Positions 16,814-26,293 of a DNA stretch of 64,000 nucleotides are shown here, piece by piece (position 1 is the stretch's first letter; each line of letters opens with the position of its first letter). The notes beneath the pieces were generated by a model. That model was not told where the DNA came from and ran no database searches. It saw only the letters and a list, made by a program, of their open reading frames with translations. Position numbers and translations under genes: made by a program. The stretch comes from Algoriphagus vanfongensis DSM 17529 (GTDB lineage Bacteria; Bacteroidota; Bacteroidia; Cytophagales; Cyclobacteriaceae): the NCBI RefSeq assembly GCF_000429465.1, contig NZ_AUBX01000015.1, positions 248,001-312,000 on the forward strand. Direction: 5' to 3'.

Positions 16814-18307
16814 ATGGATAAAAAACATGTGCTGGTCATAGGTTCTGGATTTGCAGGACTATCGGCAGCCACACATTTAGCCGCGGAAGGTTGCCTAGTC
16901 ACCCTACTAGAGAAAAACAGCAGTCCTGGCGGTCGGGCGCGGAAGTTTGAGCACCAAGGTTTTGTTTTTGACATGGGCCCCAGTTGGTATTGGATGCCGG
17001 ATGTGTTTGAAGATTATTTTGCACGCTTTGACAAGAAAGTATCTGACTATTATGATCTACTCCGTCTAGACCCATCCTATGCGGTGATTTATGGAGAGAA
17101 GGAGCACTGGGATATTCCCGCTGATCTGGATGACTTCAAGGCAATGCTTGAAAAAGAAGAACCAGGCGCAGGAGTCCAATTGGATCAATTTCTAGCCCAA
17201 GCCAAGTACAAATACGAAGTGGGAATCCATGATCTGGTCACGCGACCCAGTAGATCTCTTCTGGAATTTGCCTCCCCCTCCCTCCTGCGGGATGTGCTCA
17301 AAATGGACGTCTTCCAGTCTATGTCAAAGCATGTTCGAAAATTTTTCAAATCAGAGAAAATCATCCGTTTGATGGAGTTTCCTGTTTTGTTTCTGGGAGA
17401 AACAGCCGAAAATATTCCTGCTCTTTATTCATTGATGAATTATGCGGACATCGCTCTGGGGACTTGGTATCCCCAAAAAGGCATGCATGAGATTGTCCGT
17501 GGGATGGTCGAGCTAGCTGAAGAAAAAGGAGTCACAATTCGCTATCAGGCGGAAGTCGAAGAAATAGAAATTACGAATGGCTTGGCCACGGGAGTTCGCT
17601 TGATTTCGGGTGAAAAAATAGAGGCAGACGTAATCGTGGCAGGAGCCGACTATCATCACGTGGACAAGCATCTGGTCAATCCGAAGTACAGTAATTATTC
17701 CGAAGACTACTGGGACAAACGCGTTCTGGCTCCTTCCAGTCTCCTATTTTATGTAGGGGTGGACAAAAAGCTCCAAAATCTGCGTCATCACAATCTTTTC
17801 TTTGACGAAGATCTCGGTCCTCACGCAGATGCCATCTATCGCAACCCCAGATGGCCGGAAAAACCCTTGTTTTATGCTTGCGTCCCTTCTCAGACAGACT
17901 CAAGTGTAGCGCCAGAGGGTATGGAGAACCTGTTTTTGCTCGTTCCGCTCGCTCCAGATCTGAAAGATACAGAGGAGCTACGCGAAAAATACTACAATCT
18001 GATCATGGACAGGCTAGAAAAGTACAGCGGACAAGAGATCCGCTCACATGTGATTTTCAAGAGATCTTATGCCCATAAGGATTTCAAAAAAGACTACCAT
18101 GCCTACAAGGGAAATGCCTATGGCTTGGCCAATACGTTGACTCAAACAGCCATTTTAAAGCCCTCGTTGAAAAACAAAAAGGTTTCTAATTTGTATTACA
18201 CTGGACAGCTCACCGTGCCGGGCCCTGGAGTTCCTCCCTCTTTGATTTCAGGGCAAGTAGTAGCCAAAGAGGTGATGAAAGAGCACAAATTTTCTCAAAA
18301 AATGTAA
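16814..18307 (+). CDS. crtI: Phytoene desaturase
   Basis: A 497-residue FAD-dependent desaturase converting phytoene to lycopene. The dinucleotide-binding motif VLVIGSGFAGLSAATHLA is at residues 6-23, followed by the NSSPGGRARKFEHQGFVFDMGPSWY region. The C-terminal CrtI signature YYTGQLTVPGPGVPPSLISG is near residue 465. The ATG at 16814 was chosen over a TTG that overlaps the sigma-factor stop. It lies 9 bases before crtB. A second CrtI-like gene (crtD), needed for 3',4'-desaturation in flexixanthin, is not in the window. Confidence 0.95.
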   Translation: MDKKHVLVIGSGFAGLSAATHLAAEGCLVTLLEKNSSPGGRARKFEHQGFVFDMGPSWYWMPDVFEDYFARFDKKVSDYYDLLRLDPSYAVIYGEKEHWDIPADLDDFKAMLEKEEPGAGVQLDQFLAQAKYKYEVGIHDLVTRPSRSLLEFASPSLLRDVLKMDVFQSMSKHVRKFFKSEKIIRLMEFPVLFLGETAENIPALYSLMNYADIALGTWYPQKGMHEIVRGMVELAEEKGVTIRYQAEVEEIEITNGLATGVRLISGEKIEADVIVAGADYHHVDKHLVNPKYSNYSEDYWDKRVLAPSSLLFYVGVDKKLQNLRHHNLFFDEDLGPHADAIYRNPRWPEKPLFYACVPSQTDSSVAPEGMENLFLLVPLAPDLKDTEELREKYYNLIMDRLEKYSGQEIRSHVIFKRSYAHKDFKKDYHAYKGNAYGLANTLTQTAILKPSLKNKKVSNLYYTGQLTVPGPGVPPSLISGQVVAKEVMKEHKFSQKM

Positions 18308-18316
18308 ATTAAGGTT

Positions 18317-19159
18317 ATGGATGCCAAGGAGTTATTTAATCAGACGAGTTTGGAGTGTAGTAGGCTCATCACGCAGCGCTATAGCACGAGTTTTACATTA
18401 GGTATCAGGACACTGGACAAAAAATTTCATCTTCCGATTTACGCTATTTATGGATTTGTAAGATTTGCGGATGAGATCGTGGATACTTTTCATGATCAAG
18501 ACAAGGAAGGACTTCTTGAAAGATTCAAGAAAGACACTTTTGAAGCGATCCAGAGTGGGTTTTCTATCAATCCCGTGCTTCAGTCTTTTCAGCTTATCGT
18601 CAATCAATACCAAATAGATCCAGAGCTCATTCATGCATTTTTGCATAGCATGGAGATGGATTTGGATTTCAAAAAATACAATGACAGTCGCTATACCGAG
18701 TACATTTATGGCTCAGCCGAAGTGGTGGGACTGATGTGTCTGAAGGTTTTTTGTGGTGATAATGCCCCCCTCTATGACAAGCTGGCTGATCCTGCCCGTA
18801 AACTGGGAGCGGCATTCCAAAAGGTAAATTTCCTACGGGATATCAAAAGTGATTTTGAAGAGCGAGGGAGGGTATATTTTCCGGGAGTTGATTACAGATT
18901 CTTTGATCTGACTATCAAAAAACAAATCGAAGAAGATATCCAGCGGGACTTTGATGATGCTCAGATCGGCATCGAGCAGTTGCCAGAGGGTGCTAAGCTT
19001 GGCGTTAGAGTTGCCTACTTGTATTATCAAAAGCTATTTGACAAGATCAAATCTCTGTCCGCAGAGGTTATCCGACAGCAACGTATCAGGATCCCCAATT
19101 CCCAAAAACTTTCACTTCTGGTCGGTACTTTTTTTGAGACCAAACTGGGCATCAGCTGA
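18317..19159 (+). CDS. crtB: Phytoene synthase
   Basis: A 280-residue squalene/phytoene synthase condensing two geranylgeranyl diphosphates. Both aspartate-rich motifs are present: FADEIVDTF near residue 50 and LRDIKSDFEERGRVYFPG near residues 174-191. The substrate-binding YSTSFTLGIR segment is at the N-terminus. Its TGA overlaps the ATG of crtYcd by one base (TGATG), indicating coupling. Confidence 0.95.
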   Translation: MDAKELFNQTSLECSRLITQRYSTSFTLGIRTLDKKFHLPIYAIYGFVRFADEIVDTFHDQDKEGLLERFKKDTFEAIQSGFSINPVLQSFQLIVNQYQIDPELIHAFLHSMEMDLDFKKYNDSRYTEYIYGSAEVVGLMCLKVFCGDNAPLYDKLADPARKLGAAFQKVNFLRDIKSDFEERGRVYFPGVDYRFFDLTIKKQIEEDIQRDFDDAQIGIEQLPEGAKLGVRVAYLYYQKLFDKIKSLSAEVIRQQRIRIPNSQKLSLLVGTFFETKLGIS

Positions 19160-19866
19160 TGGAAAAGTACCTGTATCTGTCTATAAATATTCTCACGATT
19201 TCTTTTCCGCTGGTTCGCTCCTTTGAGCCCAAAATCCATTTTGCACGTAAATGGTCGGCCCTTTTTCCTGCGATCGTATTTACAGCTGCATTCTTTCTGG
19301 TTTGGGATCACTGGTTTACTGTCATGGGAGTATGGGAGTTTAACCCTCGCTATCTTCTGGGTATTTATCTATTTGAATTGCCTCTGGAAGAATGGCTCTT
19401 TTTCATCACTGTTCCTTTTGCCTGTGTCTTTATCTACGAGGTGCTGAAATATTTTTTTCCCAAAGACTATTTTCAAAATTGGTCTAAGCCTTTCGTGTAT
19501 GTCCTTGTTCCATTTTTAGTGGGATTTGGATTTATTCATTTGGACAAATGGTACACTTCTGTCAATTGCTTTGTAGGGGCAGCAGTGCTGATACTCCATT
19601 TTTTGGTCTTTAATGATCGGTTTTTGGGGCGTTTTATATTTGCCTATCTGGTTCATTTGATTCCGTTTTTTATCTGTAATGGCATCCTGACTGGAGGAAT
19701 CACCGAAGAACCTGTGGTGATCTATAACAATGCTGAAAATTTGGGGATTAGAATCTGGACGGTACCTGTGGAGGATGCGATCTATAGCATGACCTTGCTG
19801 CTGATGAATGTCAGTATTTTCGAAAGACTTCGAGCTCAGAAAACAATTCCTTCTTTCAAAAGTTAA
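19159..19866 (+). CDS. crtYcd: Lycopene cyclase, fused CrtYc-CrtYd type
   Basis: A 235-residue polytopic membrane protein with two homologous lycopene-cyclase domains. Domain one carries FELPLEEWLFFITVPFACVFIYE near residue 75; domain two carries TVPVEDAIYSMTLLLMNVSIFE near residue 200. Both PxE(E/D) motifs are typical of the heterodimeric-type cyclases that are fused in many Bacteroidota. It makes the beta ring used by CrtZ and CrtW. It overlaps crtB by one base and is followed after 9 bases by ispH. Confidence 0.9.
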   Translation: MEKYLYLSINILTISFPLVRSFEPKIHFARKWSALFPAIVFTAAFFLVWDHWFTVMGVWEFNPRYLLGIYLFELPLEEWLFFITVPFACVFIYEVLKYFFPKDYFQNWSKPFVYVLVPFLVGFGFIHLDKWYTSVNCFVGAAVLILHFLVFNDRFLGRFIFAYLVHLIPFFICNGILTGGITEEPVVIYNNAENLGIRIWTVPVEDAIYSMTLLLMNVSIFERLRAQKTIPSFKS

Positions 19867-19875
19867 TACATCGCT

Positions 19876-20721
19876 ATGAAGCTTCTCCAAGTAGATATCG
19901 ACACACAATCAGGCTTTTGCTTTGGAGTGGTATATGCGATTGAGATGGCAGAAGAGATTCTGGATGAGCAGGGCTATCTCTACTGCTTGGGGGATATTGT
20001 GCACAATGATGAAGAAGTCAAGCGACTCGCGCAAAAGGGACTCAAAATCATCGACCATGGGGATCTGTATGGTCTTAGGGATGAAAAAGTCTTGATTCGG
20101 GCGCATGGAGAGCCTCCTTCTACCTACAAACTGGCGATTCAAAATAACCTTACTTTGATCGATGCCTCTTGTCCGGTGGTGCTCAAATTGCAGAATCGCA
20201 TCAAAAATTCCTTTGACAAGCAGGAGCCTATCTATATCTATGGCAAGCATGGACATGCTGAGGTCATCGGTCTATTGGGTCAGACAGACAATAAGGCCGT
20301 AGTGTTTCAAGATATCAATGAGCTGGATCTGCCTAGCCTACCCAAAAATCTGACACTCTACAGCCAAACGACCAAATCCACGGGCAAATTCTATGAAATC
20401 CACCAAACGCTCAGAGATAATGGGATCGAGGTAAATGTCAACGATACCATCTGCCGGCAGGTATCCAATCGGGACAAGGAGCTCCGGGAATTTGTGAGTC
20501 GCTACGACAAAGTGATTTTTGTGAGCGGAACCAAATCCTCGAATGGGAAGGTCTTGTACCAAGTCTGTAAGGAGCGAAATGATCAAACCTACTTCGTGTC
20601 TAGTCCCAGTGAAATTCAGTCTGACTGGTTTACTTTGGGTGATCGGGTGGGAATTTGTGGAGCTACTTCCACTCCCATGTGGCTGATGGAGGAGGTCAAA
20701 GAAAGAATTCTTACCTTTTAG
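19876..20721 (+). CDS. ispH: 4-Hydroxy-3-methylbut-2-enyl diphosphate reductase
   Basis: A 281-residue IspH (LytB), the last enzyme of the MEP pathway, giving IPP and DMAPP. The three cysteines of the iron-sulfur cluster are visible: SGFCFGV (Cys15), DASCPVV near residue 98 and NDTICRQV near residue 193. RAHGEPP and SQTTKST are also present. Its place inside the carotenoid cluster suggests precursor supply is co-expressed with pigment synthesis. Confidence 0.95.
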   Translation: MKLLQVDIDTQSGFCFGVVYAIEMAEEILDEQGYLYCLGDIVHNDEEVKRLAQKGLKIIDHGDLYGLRDEKVLIRAHGEPPSTYKLAIQNNLTLIDASCPVVLKLQNRIKNSFDKQEPIYIYGKHGHAEVIGLLGQTDNKAVVFQDINELDLPSLPKNLTLYSQTTKSTGKFYEIHQTLRDNGIEVNVNDTICRQVSNRDKELREFVSRYDKVIFVSGTKSSNGKVLYQVCKERNDQTYFVSSPSEIQSDWFTLGDRVGICGATSTPMWLMEEVKERILTF

Positions 20722-20742
20722 ATCTAGCTAAGCAAGATTTAG

Positions 20743-21456
20743 ATGCATTCCCACTTCCCATTTATTTCTGATAAAAAAGTAGACCCGCAAGGCCTTTTGA
20801 TTGCCTGGACGATTATTGCGTTGTGGGCAGTGAGCTTAGCTTTTCTCCTGCAGCTCCAGATTAGTTGGGAAAGCCCATGGACCTATTTGGCTATCTTGCT
20901 CCAAATGCACCTTTATACAGGTTTGTTTATCACGGCTCATGATGCCATGCATGGAGTGGTCTCTTCTCACAGAAAGCTTAATACTTGGACCGGTTGGATA
21001 GCAGCGGGACTTTTTTCGTTCAACAGCTATGGCAGACTTTTTCCCAAGCATCATCTTCATCATCGACATGTCGCCAGTGAGCGAGATCCAGACTATCATC
21101 CTTCCGGGAATTTCTTCATTTGGTACTTTTCTTTTATCAAACAATACCTGAGTCTGTGGCAATTTGTATTGATGGCCATTACCTTCAACCTGCTCAAATT
21201 GTGGATAAGTACCGAGAATTTGATTGTTTTTTGGATGCTGCCTGCAATTTTATCCACATTTCAGCTCTTTTACTTTGGTACCTACTTGCCACATCGGGGT
21301 GAAAACCCCAATAAGCATCACTCTTCTACCCAATCCAAAAATCATGTGTGGGCATTTCTATCCTGTTATTTTTTTGGATATCACTACGAGCATCATGACT
21401 CTCCAGGGATTCCTTGGTGGAGGCTCTGGAGAATGAAAGAAAAGCAAAGCACTTGA
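20743..21456 (+). CDS. crtW: Beta-carotene ketolase, CrtW type (fatty acid desaturase superfamily)
   Basis: A 237-residue membrane di-iron enzyme. The histidine boxes are HDAMHG near residue 67, KHHLHHRH near residue 105 and HYEHHDSP near residue 217, with the CrtW-typical FGTYLPHRG and the PWWRLW close after the third box. It introduces the 4-keto group on the beta ring. It closes the carotenoid gene run, 21 bases after ispH. Confidence 0.88.
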   Translation: MHSHFPFISDKKVDPQGLLIAWTIIALWAVSLAFLLQLQISWESPWTYLAILLQMHLYTGLFITAHDAMHGVVSSHRKLNTWTGWIAAGLFSFNSYGRLFPKHHLHHRHVASERDPDYHPSGNFFIWYFSFIKQYLSLWQFVLMAITFNLLKLWISTENLIVFWMLPAILSTFQLFYFGTYLPHRGENPNKHHSSTQSKNHVWAFLSCYFFGYHYEHHDSPGIPWWRLWRMKEKQST

Positions 21457-21529
21457 TACAAATCAAAATTTAGTTGAACTTCAAACCTTTTGCTCCAAAA
21501 TTGATTTTGATAGAAATCATCCTCTAAAA

Positions 21530-23932
21530 ATGAAGAAAAGTCTACTCGTGATCCTTCTTTTTTTGGGCAGCTTTTCCGGCTATGCCCAAGGTGTTCTGAA
21601 AGGAAAAATCACCAATCCTATCAATAATGAGCCTGTGGCGTTTGCCAATATTTTGATTTTGGATACCGAACTCGGTGCTATTTCGGATGAGAATGGAGCT
21701 TACGAAATCACAAATATTCCGGCAGGACTTTACAATGTGCGGGCGAGTTTTGTGGGGTTCAAAACGGTGACCAAATATGAGGTGAGGATCACGCTGGCCA
21801 AGGCTGTTCAGTTGGATATAGAGATGAGCGAGGATGCGTCCGAGCTGAATGAGGTCGTGGTGAGTTCGGAATTTTCCCGGTCTGAAGAGACTCCGCTTTC
21901 TGTGCGAAAATTGAATTCCAATGAAATCGAACGCTATCCTGGAGGAAACAGAGATATTTCCAAAGTGATTCAGGCCTTGCCAGGAGTGGCAAGTACTCCG
22001 AGTTTTCGCAATGACATTTTGATTCGTGGAGGCGCTCCCAATGAAAACAAGTTTTTTGTCGACGAGATAGAGGTGCCAGTGATCAATCACTTTTCTACCC
22101 AGGGGAGTTCCGGAGGGCCGGTTGGGATCTTGAATGTCAATTTGATCAAAAATGTGGATCTGATTGCAGGAGGATTTCCTGCCAACCGCATGAATGCTCT
22201 TTCATCATTCTTCGACGTGCAGCTCAAAGAAGGTAGAAGAGACCAGATGTTTACCCAGCTTACTTTAGGAGCGTCAGAACTTACCCTTTCCAATGAAGGG
22301 CCAATCGGTGAGAAGACCACTTATCTACTTTCCGCTCGGAGATCCTATTTGCAGGGCCTTTTCAAATTGCTTCAGCTACCCTTTTTGCCGACGTTCAATG
22401 ACTTTCAGCTGAAAACCACTACCAAACTCAATGAGAAGACAGAGTTGACATTTCTGGGAGTGGGAGCCATTGATAAATTCGTTCTCAATGAGGAACTGCC
22501 AGACGGTGAAGATGAAGAGGAACTGGAAAACCGCCTTTATTTGCTGGGAGTTTTGCCTGTGCAGGAGCAGTGGAATTATGCGACGGGCTTTAAGTTGAAG
22601 CGCTTCCGGGAAAATGGCTACTGGACTTTTGTCTTGAGTCGCAATATGCTGAACAATAGGTCGTATAAATATGCGGGAAATGATGAAAGCTCCGCTGACA
22701 ATCTCTTATTTGACTATTTGTCCCAAGAATCAGAAAATAAATTCCGTGCTGAAAACTCCATTTTTGGTTCTGGATTCACACTGAAACATGGAGTCAACTA
22801 TGAGTATGCCCGCTATTTTATTGACAATTTTGATCGCTCTTCTCTAGCCTCTACCGGGCAGGTCATTGATGTCAACTCGACCACTCATTACAATTCTTAT
22901 GGAGCTTTTGTTTCTGGAAGCAAATACTTCAACGGGGAGCGATTGCTTCTTACCGGGGGATTAAGGATGGATGGGTCTGACTTTGGCAAGACTGCCCAAA
23001 ATCCACTGAATCAGATCAGTCCGCGGCTTTCCGTCTCCTATCAGTTGCGACCCAATCTATTCGCTACAGCTAATGTGGGAGTATATTATCAAAAGCCTCC
23101 GTACACTGTGCTGGGGTATCAAGATAATGAAGGCGAGCTGGTCAACCAGGAAAATGATGTCCGGTACATCCGCAGCAGTCAGCTGATCGGCGGGATAGAG
23201 CTACTCCAGCCCGAGAAGAACAGAAGATTCACTGCGGAAGCTTTTTACAAACAATATGACAATTACCCTTCATCGATCCGAAATGGAATAGCACTTGCCA
23301 ATCTGGGAGCAGATTTTGGCGTCATAGGTAATGAGCCTGTTTCTTCGGATGCCAAAGGGAAAGCGTATGGTTTGGAATTGCTGGCTCAGCAGCGTCTGTT
23401 CAATGATTTCTATGGTATTGCGGCACTTACTCTGGTCAGAAGTGAATTTACCAATCCGAATACAGAGGGCTATGTCCCTTCCAGTTGGGATAATAGATTT
23501 ATTCTCAGCCTGACTGCAGGCAAGCGATTTGGCAAAAACTGGGAATTGGGAGCTCGGTGGAGATTTTTGGGAGGTACTCCTTATACTCCCTATGATATCG
23601 AGGAGTCAGCCTTGATCAGCAATTGGGACCTACGAAATACTGGCATCTTAGACTATGATCAGATCAATGCTGTTAGATTGGCGGCATTTCACCAATTGGA
23701 TCTGAGACTGGATAAGAAATACTTTTTCAAAAACTGGAATCTCAACTGGTACGTGGATATCCAAAACGCCTACAATTTCGAAGCGGAGCAAGCCCCTCTT
23801 TTGGTGCCTGTGCGGGATGATGCCGGGGCGATCCTGATCGATCCCAACGATCCTAGCCGCTATCAACTCAAACTGATTGAGAATACAGCAGGAAGCCTAC
23901 TACCGACTGTAGGTATTATAGTGGAGTTTTAA
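21530..23932 (+). CDS. TonB-dependent outer-membrane receptor with carboxypeptidase-regulatory-like domain
   Basis: An 800-residue outer-membrane protein. A signal peptide (ends GYAQ) is followed by an Ig-like CarboxypepD_reg domain (GVLKGKITNPINNEPVAFAN, about 21-105), a plug domain with DILIRGGAPNENKFFVDEIEV near residue 165, and a 22-strand barrel ending in VGIIVEF with a terminal aromatic. No SusD partner follows, so it is unlikely to be a classical glycan-import pair. The substrate is not evident. It starts 73 bases after crtW on the same strand, possibly by read-through. Confidence 0.88.
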   Translation: MKKSLLVILLFLGSFSGYAQGVLKGKITNPINNEPVAFANILILDTELGAISDENGAYEITNIPAGLYNVRASFVGFKTVTKYEVRITLAKAVQLDIEMSEDASELNEVVVSSEFSRSEETPLSVRKLNSNEIERYPGGNRDISKVIQALPGVASTPSFRNDILIRGGAPNENKFFVDEIEVPVINHFSTQGSSGGPVGILNVNLIKNVDLIAGGFPANRMNALSSFFDVQLKEGRRDQMFTQLTLGASELTLSNEGPIGEKTTYLLSARRSYLQGLFKLLQLPFLPTFNDFQLKTTTKLNEKTELTFLGVGAIDKFVLNEELPDGEDEEELENRLYLLGVLPVQEQWNYATGFKLKRFRENGYWTFVLSRNMLNNRSYKYAGNDESSADNLLFDYLSQESENKFRAENSIFGSGFTLKHGVNYEYARYFIDNFDRSSLASTGQVIDVNSTTHYNSYGAFVSGSKYFNGERLLLTGGLRMDGSDFGKTAQNPLNQISPRLSVSYQLRPNLFATANVGVYYQKPPYTVLGYQDNEGELVNQENDVRYIRSSQLIGGIELLQPEKNRRFTAEAFYKQYDNYPSSIRNGIALANLGADFGVIGNEPVSSDAKGKAYGLELLAQQRLFNDFYGIAALTLVRSEFTNPNTEGYVPSSWDNRFILSLTAGKRFGKNWELGARWRFLGGTPYTPYDIEESALISNWDLRNTGILDYDQINAVRLAAFHQLDLRLDKKYFFKNWNLNWYVDIQNAYNFEAEQAPLLVPVRDDAGAILIDPNDPSRYQLKLIENTAGSLLPTVGIIVEF

Positions 23933-23936
23933 GAGT

Positions 23937-24389
23937 TTAATTCAGTGACTGCAGCAGTCGTATGATTCTGCTGGATCTTCGGTCCAGATCATCCACTTGA
24001 TAGATGTAGGAGATCCACTTGCTTTGTTCCTCTGAGCTTAGCTTTTGAAAGAGCTTCCATTTCCCGGGATCATCCTGTAGACAGGCAATAAGTTCTTCTG
24101 GGATTTGGCTTGGGATTTCTTCTTGAAAAAGCTTGACATAGACTGGATCTCCTTCTTCTTTACCGATGATTTTTCGGATAGCTTTGGCTAGTGGAATGAA
24201 CAGTTGGCCATTGCCCATGGGCATCAAATGTTTGCCTTCGAAAGCATACGAATCAAAAGAGCCAGAGACCTTCATCATACCATAAGCCTTGCTGCCGGAG
24301 AGGATGATCTCAGGGAATTTGACAAAAGTCCACCCGCCTTTCCCGGTAAACTTTTCCAAAAAATAAGTGCCTTCGACAATGAGTTTCAT
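23937..24389 (-). CDS. DUF1905/YdeI-OmdA-type protein
   Basis: A 150-residue cytoplasmic protein. The N-terminal 85 residues match the DUF1905 beta-barrel pattern (GGWTFVKFP, then YAFEGKHLMPMGNGQLFIPL and KAIRKIIGKEEGDPVYVKL). The C-terminal 50 residues resemble the bacteriocin-protection YdeI/OmdA helical domain (KLSSEEQSKWISYIYQVDD). It is convergent with the TonB-dependent receptor, with stops 4 bases apart. Biochemical role is unknown. Confidence 0.75.
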   Translation of the reverse strand: MKLIVEGTYFLEKFTGKGGWTFVKFPEIILSGSKAYGMMKVSGSFDSYAFEGKHLMPMGNGQLFIPLAKAIRKIIGKEEGDPVYVKLFQEEIPSQIPEELIACLQDDPGKWKLFQKLSSEEQSKWISYIYQVDDLDRRSSRIIRLLQSLN

Positions 24390-24391
24390 CC

Positions 24392-24420
24392 AAAAAAAGA
24401 GCAGGCTTTAGACCTGCTCT
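24392..24420 (-). terminator. Rho-independent terminator
   Basis: AGAGCAGG and CCTGCTCT form an 8-base stem with a 7-base loop, and a run of seven T follows on the minus strand. It ends the outer-membrane protein gene at 24433, and its tail reaches almost to the start of the DUF1905 gene. Confidence 0.8.
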
Positions 24421-24432
24421 CCTGTTTTGAGT

Positions 24433-24885
24433 TTATTGTACTTGACCGAATCTCCATCGGATGTTGAGACCAAAGACATCAGCAAAAAAGTCCGTGTTTT
24501 CAACTATTCTTAATGTTGGTCGCCAATCGGCTCCAATCACGATAGGTACTTCTTCGAAAGCGTATTCGATCCCGATTTCACCGGCTGCTCCTAAAGAAAA
24601 GGGATCATCGATGTATAGTGATGGACCGAAACCAGCATACCAATTGAATTCACTCGACCCTACCGGTCTGTAGATTGGGTTCCAAATCAGGTCAATCCCA
24701 ACTCCGGATCCGAAGCTCAAATCACCATGGATACGGCTAAATTCGCCGAGAGCAAAAACCCCATCGATAGCCACGTTGTTTCCACCGAACTGGCCGAAAC
24801 GAACACCAAGTTCCTGAGCCTTAGTCTCCATCGAAGCTGCTAGCCCAAAGAATAATACTAATGAAAGAATTTTAAGGTACTTCAT
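24433..24885 (-). CDS. Small outer-membrane beta-barrel-like protein
   Basis: A 150-residue secreted protein with a signal peptide ending METKAQ. The mature part alternates polar and aromatic residues in short strands (GVRFGQFGG, GVGIDLIWN, FNWYAGFGPSLYI, GEIGIEYAF), as in small eight-stranded outer-membrane barrels, and ends FGLNIRWRFGQVQ. Function is unknown. It lies 60 bases downstream of aqpZ on the same strand and ends at a strong terminator. Confidence 0.65.
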   Translation of the reverse strand: MKYLKILSLVLFFGLAASMETKAQELGVRFGQFGGNNVAIDGVFALGEFSRIHGDLSFGSGVGIDLIWNPIYRPVGSSEFNWYAGFGPSLYIDDPFSLGAAGEIGIEYAFEEVPIVIGADWRPTLRIVENTDFFADVFGLNIRWRFGQVQ

Positions 24886-24945
24886 AAGTTAATTATTAAG
24901 GTATAGTTTAAAATTATCTACAAATATTAAAATTTATTCTTAAAA

Positions 24946-25629
24946 CTAATCAGTAGGTGAGAGGTATTTGTATACCACACCCGCCAAAATCGCACCAATG
25001 ATCGGAGCTATCCAAAAGAGCCAGAGCTGCTGCAAATAGATGCCTCCTGCAAAAATAGCCTGCGAAGTACTTCTTGCCGGATTGACAGAGGTATTGGTCA
25101 CAGGAATGCTGATCAAGTGGATCAAAACTAAGGCCAAACCTATGGCGAGTCCACCAAATCCTGCCGGAGCCTTTGGATGCGTCGACCCCAAAATGACCAT
25201 CAAAAAGAAAAATGTCATCACTATCTCACACACAAGTGCAGCTGTCATGGAATATCCTCCCGGTGAGGCTTCCCCAAATCCATTGGAGGCAAAACCACCC
25301 AATTCCACTCCGGCTTTGCCTGTAGCTATCACGTACAGGATACCTGCTCCGGCTAATCCTCCCAAGACTTGGGCGACGATATAGGGGATCAGATCTTTCT
25401 GATCAAATCTCCCACCGATCCACAATCCCACCGATACGGCGGGGTTTAGATGGCATCCTGATATGTGTCCTATGGCATAAGCCATCGTCACCACCGTCAG
25501 CCCGAAGGCGAATGCCACTCCTACAAAACCAATTCCCAAATCAGGAAAACCTGCTGCCAAAACAGCGCTACCACAGCCCCCCAGAACAAGCCAGAGGGTG
25601 CCAAAGAACTCTGCAATAAGTTTTTTCAT
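24946..25629 (-). CDS. aqpZ: Aquaporin Z-type water channel
   Basis: A 227-residue MIP-family channel with six membrane helices and both NPA boxes: [14 protein letters not shown] near residue 60 and [16 protein letters not shown] near residue 180. Residues around the second NPA (R after NPA) and the small residues of AqpZ suggest a water-selective pore. Its length is typical of bacterial AqpZ. Confidence 0.93.
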   Translation of the reverse strand: MKKLIAEFFGTLWLVLGGCGSAVLAAGFPDLGIGFVGVAFAFGLTVVTMAYAIGHISGCHLNPAVSVGLWIGGRFDQKDLIPYIVAQVLGGLAGAGILYVIATGKAGVELGGFASNGFGEASPGGYSMTAALVCEIVMTFFFLMVILGSTHPKAPAGFGGLAIGLALVLIHLISIPVTNTSVNPARSTSQAIFAGGIYLQQLWLFWIAPIIGAILAGVVYKYLSPTD

Positions 25630-26050
25630 AGTGTACAGTTGGGTTAAAAATCTAGATAATTTAAAAAATTATAATGGTATTATTCGCCTTGAAAAGCAAT
25701 GAATGTCAGCACTTTATATGATTTCATGATAAAATAACCCAGCGGTAAATGGAGGAATATATCAGGTGACGCAGGTACGATAGGAGCAACTGATCCTATT
25801 TATAGCTGCTTTCGGTAATAGCTGGGGAGGATAATGGAGTAAAAAGAATGAACGTGATTTGATTGGTGAGATGGAGTTTTGCCTAGTGTAGCCTGCTGTT
25901 TTCCTTCTGTCTAAGAAAGCTAAAACCCCTAGAAGTATCGGGTATGGAAGCGGGAGCGAGAAGTCCAAACCAAAAAGAATACACTGACAAAATAGAAAAA
26001 GCCTGCAAAATTGATTTTGCAGGCTTACGTACGTCTCGTTCTTGTTTCAA
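25630..26050. other. Intergenic region without a supported gene
   Basis: About 420 bases. A 68-codon open frame on the minus strand (25762-25968) has no recognisable motif and a composition unlike the neighbouring genes, so it is not called. The only clear element is the terminator at 25996-26026. Confidence 0.6.
25996..26026 (-). terminator. Rho-independent terminator
   Basis: AAGCCTGCAAAA and TTTTGCAGGCTT make a 12-base stem with a 4-base loop, followed on the minus strand by a T run. It lies just after the stop of the cysteine-rich gene at 26051. Confidence 0.8.
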
Positions 26051-26293
26051 TTAATCCACTTTGGGAGCCCATGCGGAGCAAAGCATATGATCTGCTGCGC
26101 GATCTGGATGCTCACAGTCAGCACGGTTGTAGCGCTGACAGCTCATGCAATGCATGGAGTCATTGAGCTTTTGGATCAGGGAAAACTGATCGCAAACATA
26201 TTCTTCACTGACTTTCAGATCGTGCGTTTTGCATTGATTAGCAGTAGTGAAAGAATTACAGTGATTACAGCTGGAGGCGATTCTGATTGACAT
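26051..26293 (-). CDS. Small cysteine-rich protein
   Basis: An 80-residue protein with eight cysteines: CNHC at 9-12, QCKTH, VCDQF, MHCMSC, DCEH and LCSAW. The spacing suggests one or two zinc or disulfide sites. There is no signal peptide, so metal binding in the cytoplasm is more likely. A dedicated terminator directly downstream supports it as a real gene. The family is not named with confidence. Confidence 0.65.
   Translation of the reverse strand: MSIRIASSCNHCNSFTTANQCKTHDLKVSEEYVCDQFSLIQKLNDSMHCMSCQRYNRADCEHPDRAADHMLCSAWAPKVD

Noticed and set aside
21530..23932. SusC/SusD glycan-import locus
   Set aside because: No SusD-like lipoprotein or glycoside hydrolase follows the receptor. The fucosidase at 41975 is also not paired with SusCD genes.
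25762..25968. 68-codon minus-strand frame downstream of aqpZ
   Set aside because: No motif, signal peptide or ribosome binding site, and composition differs from neighbouring genes.
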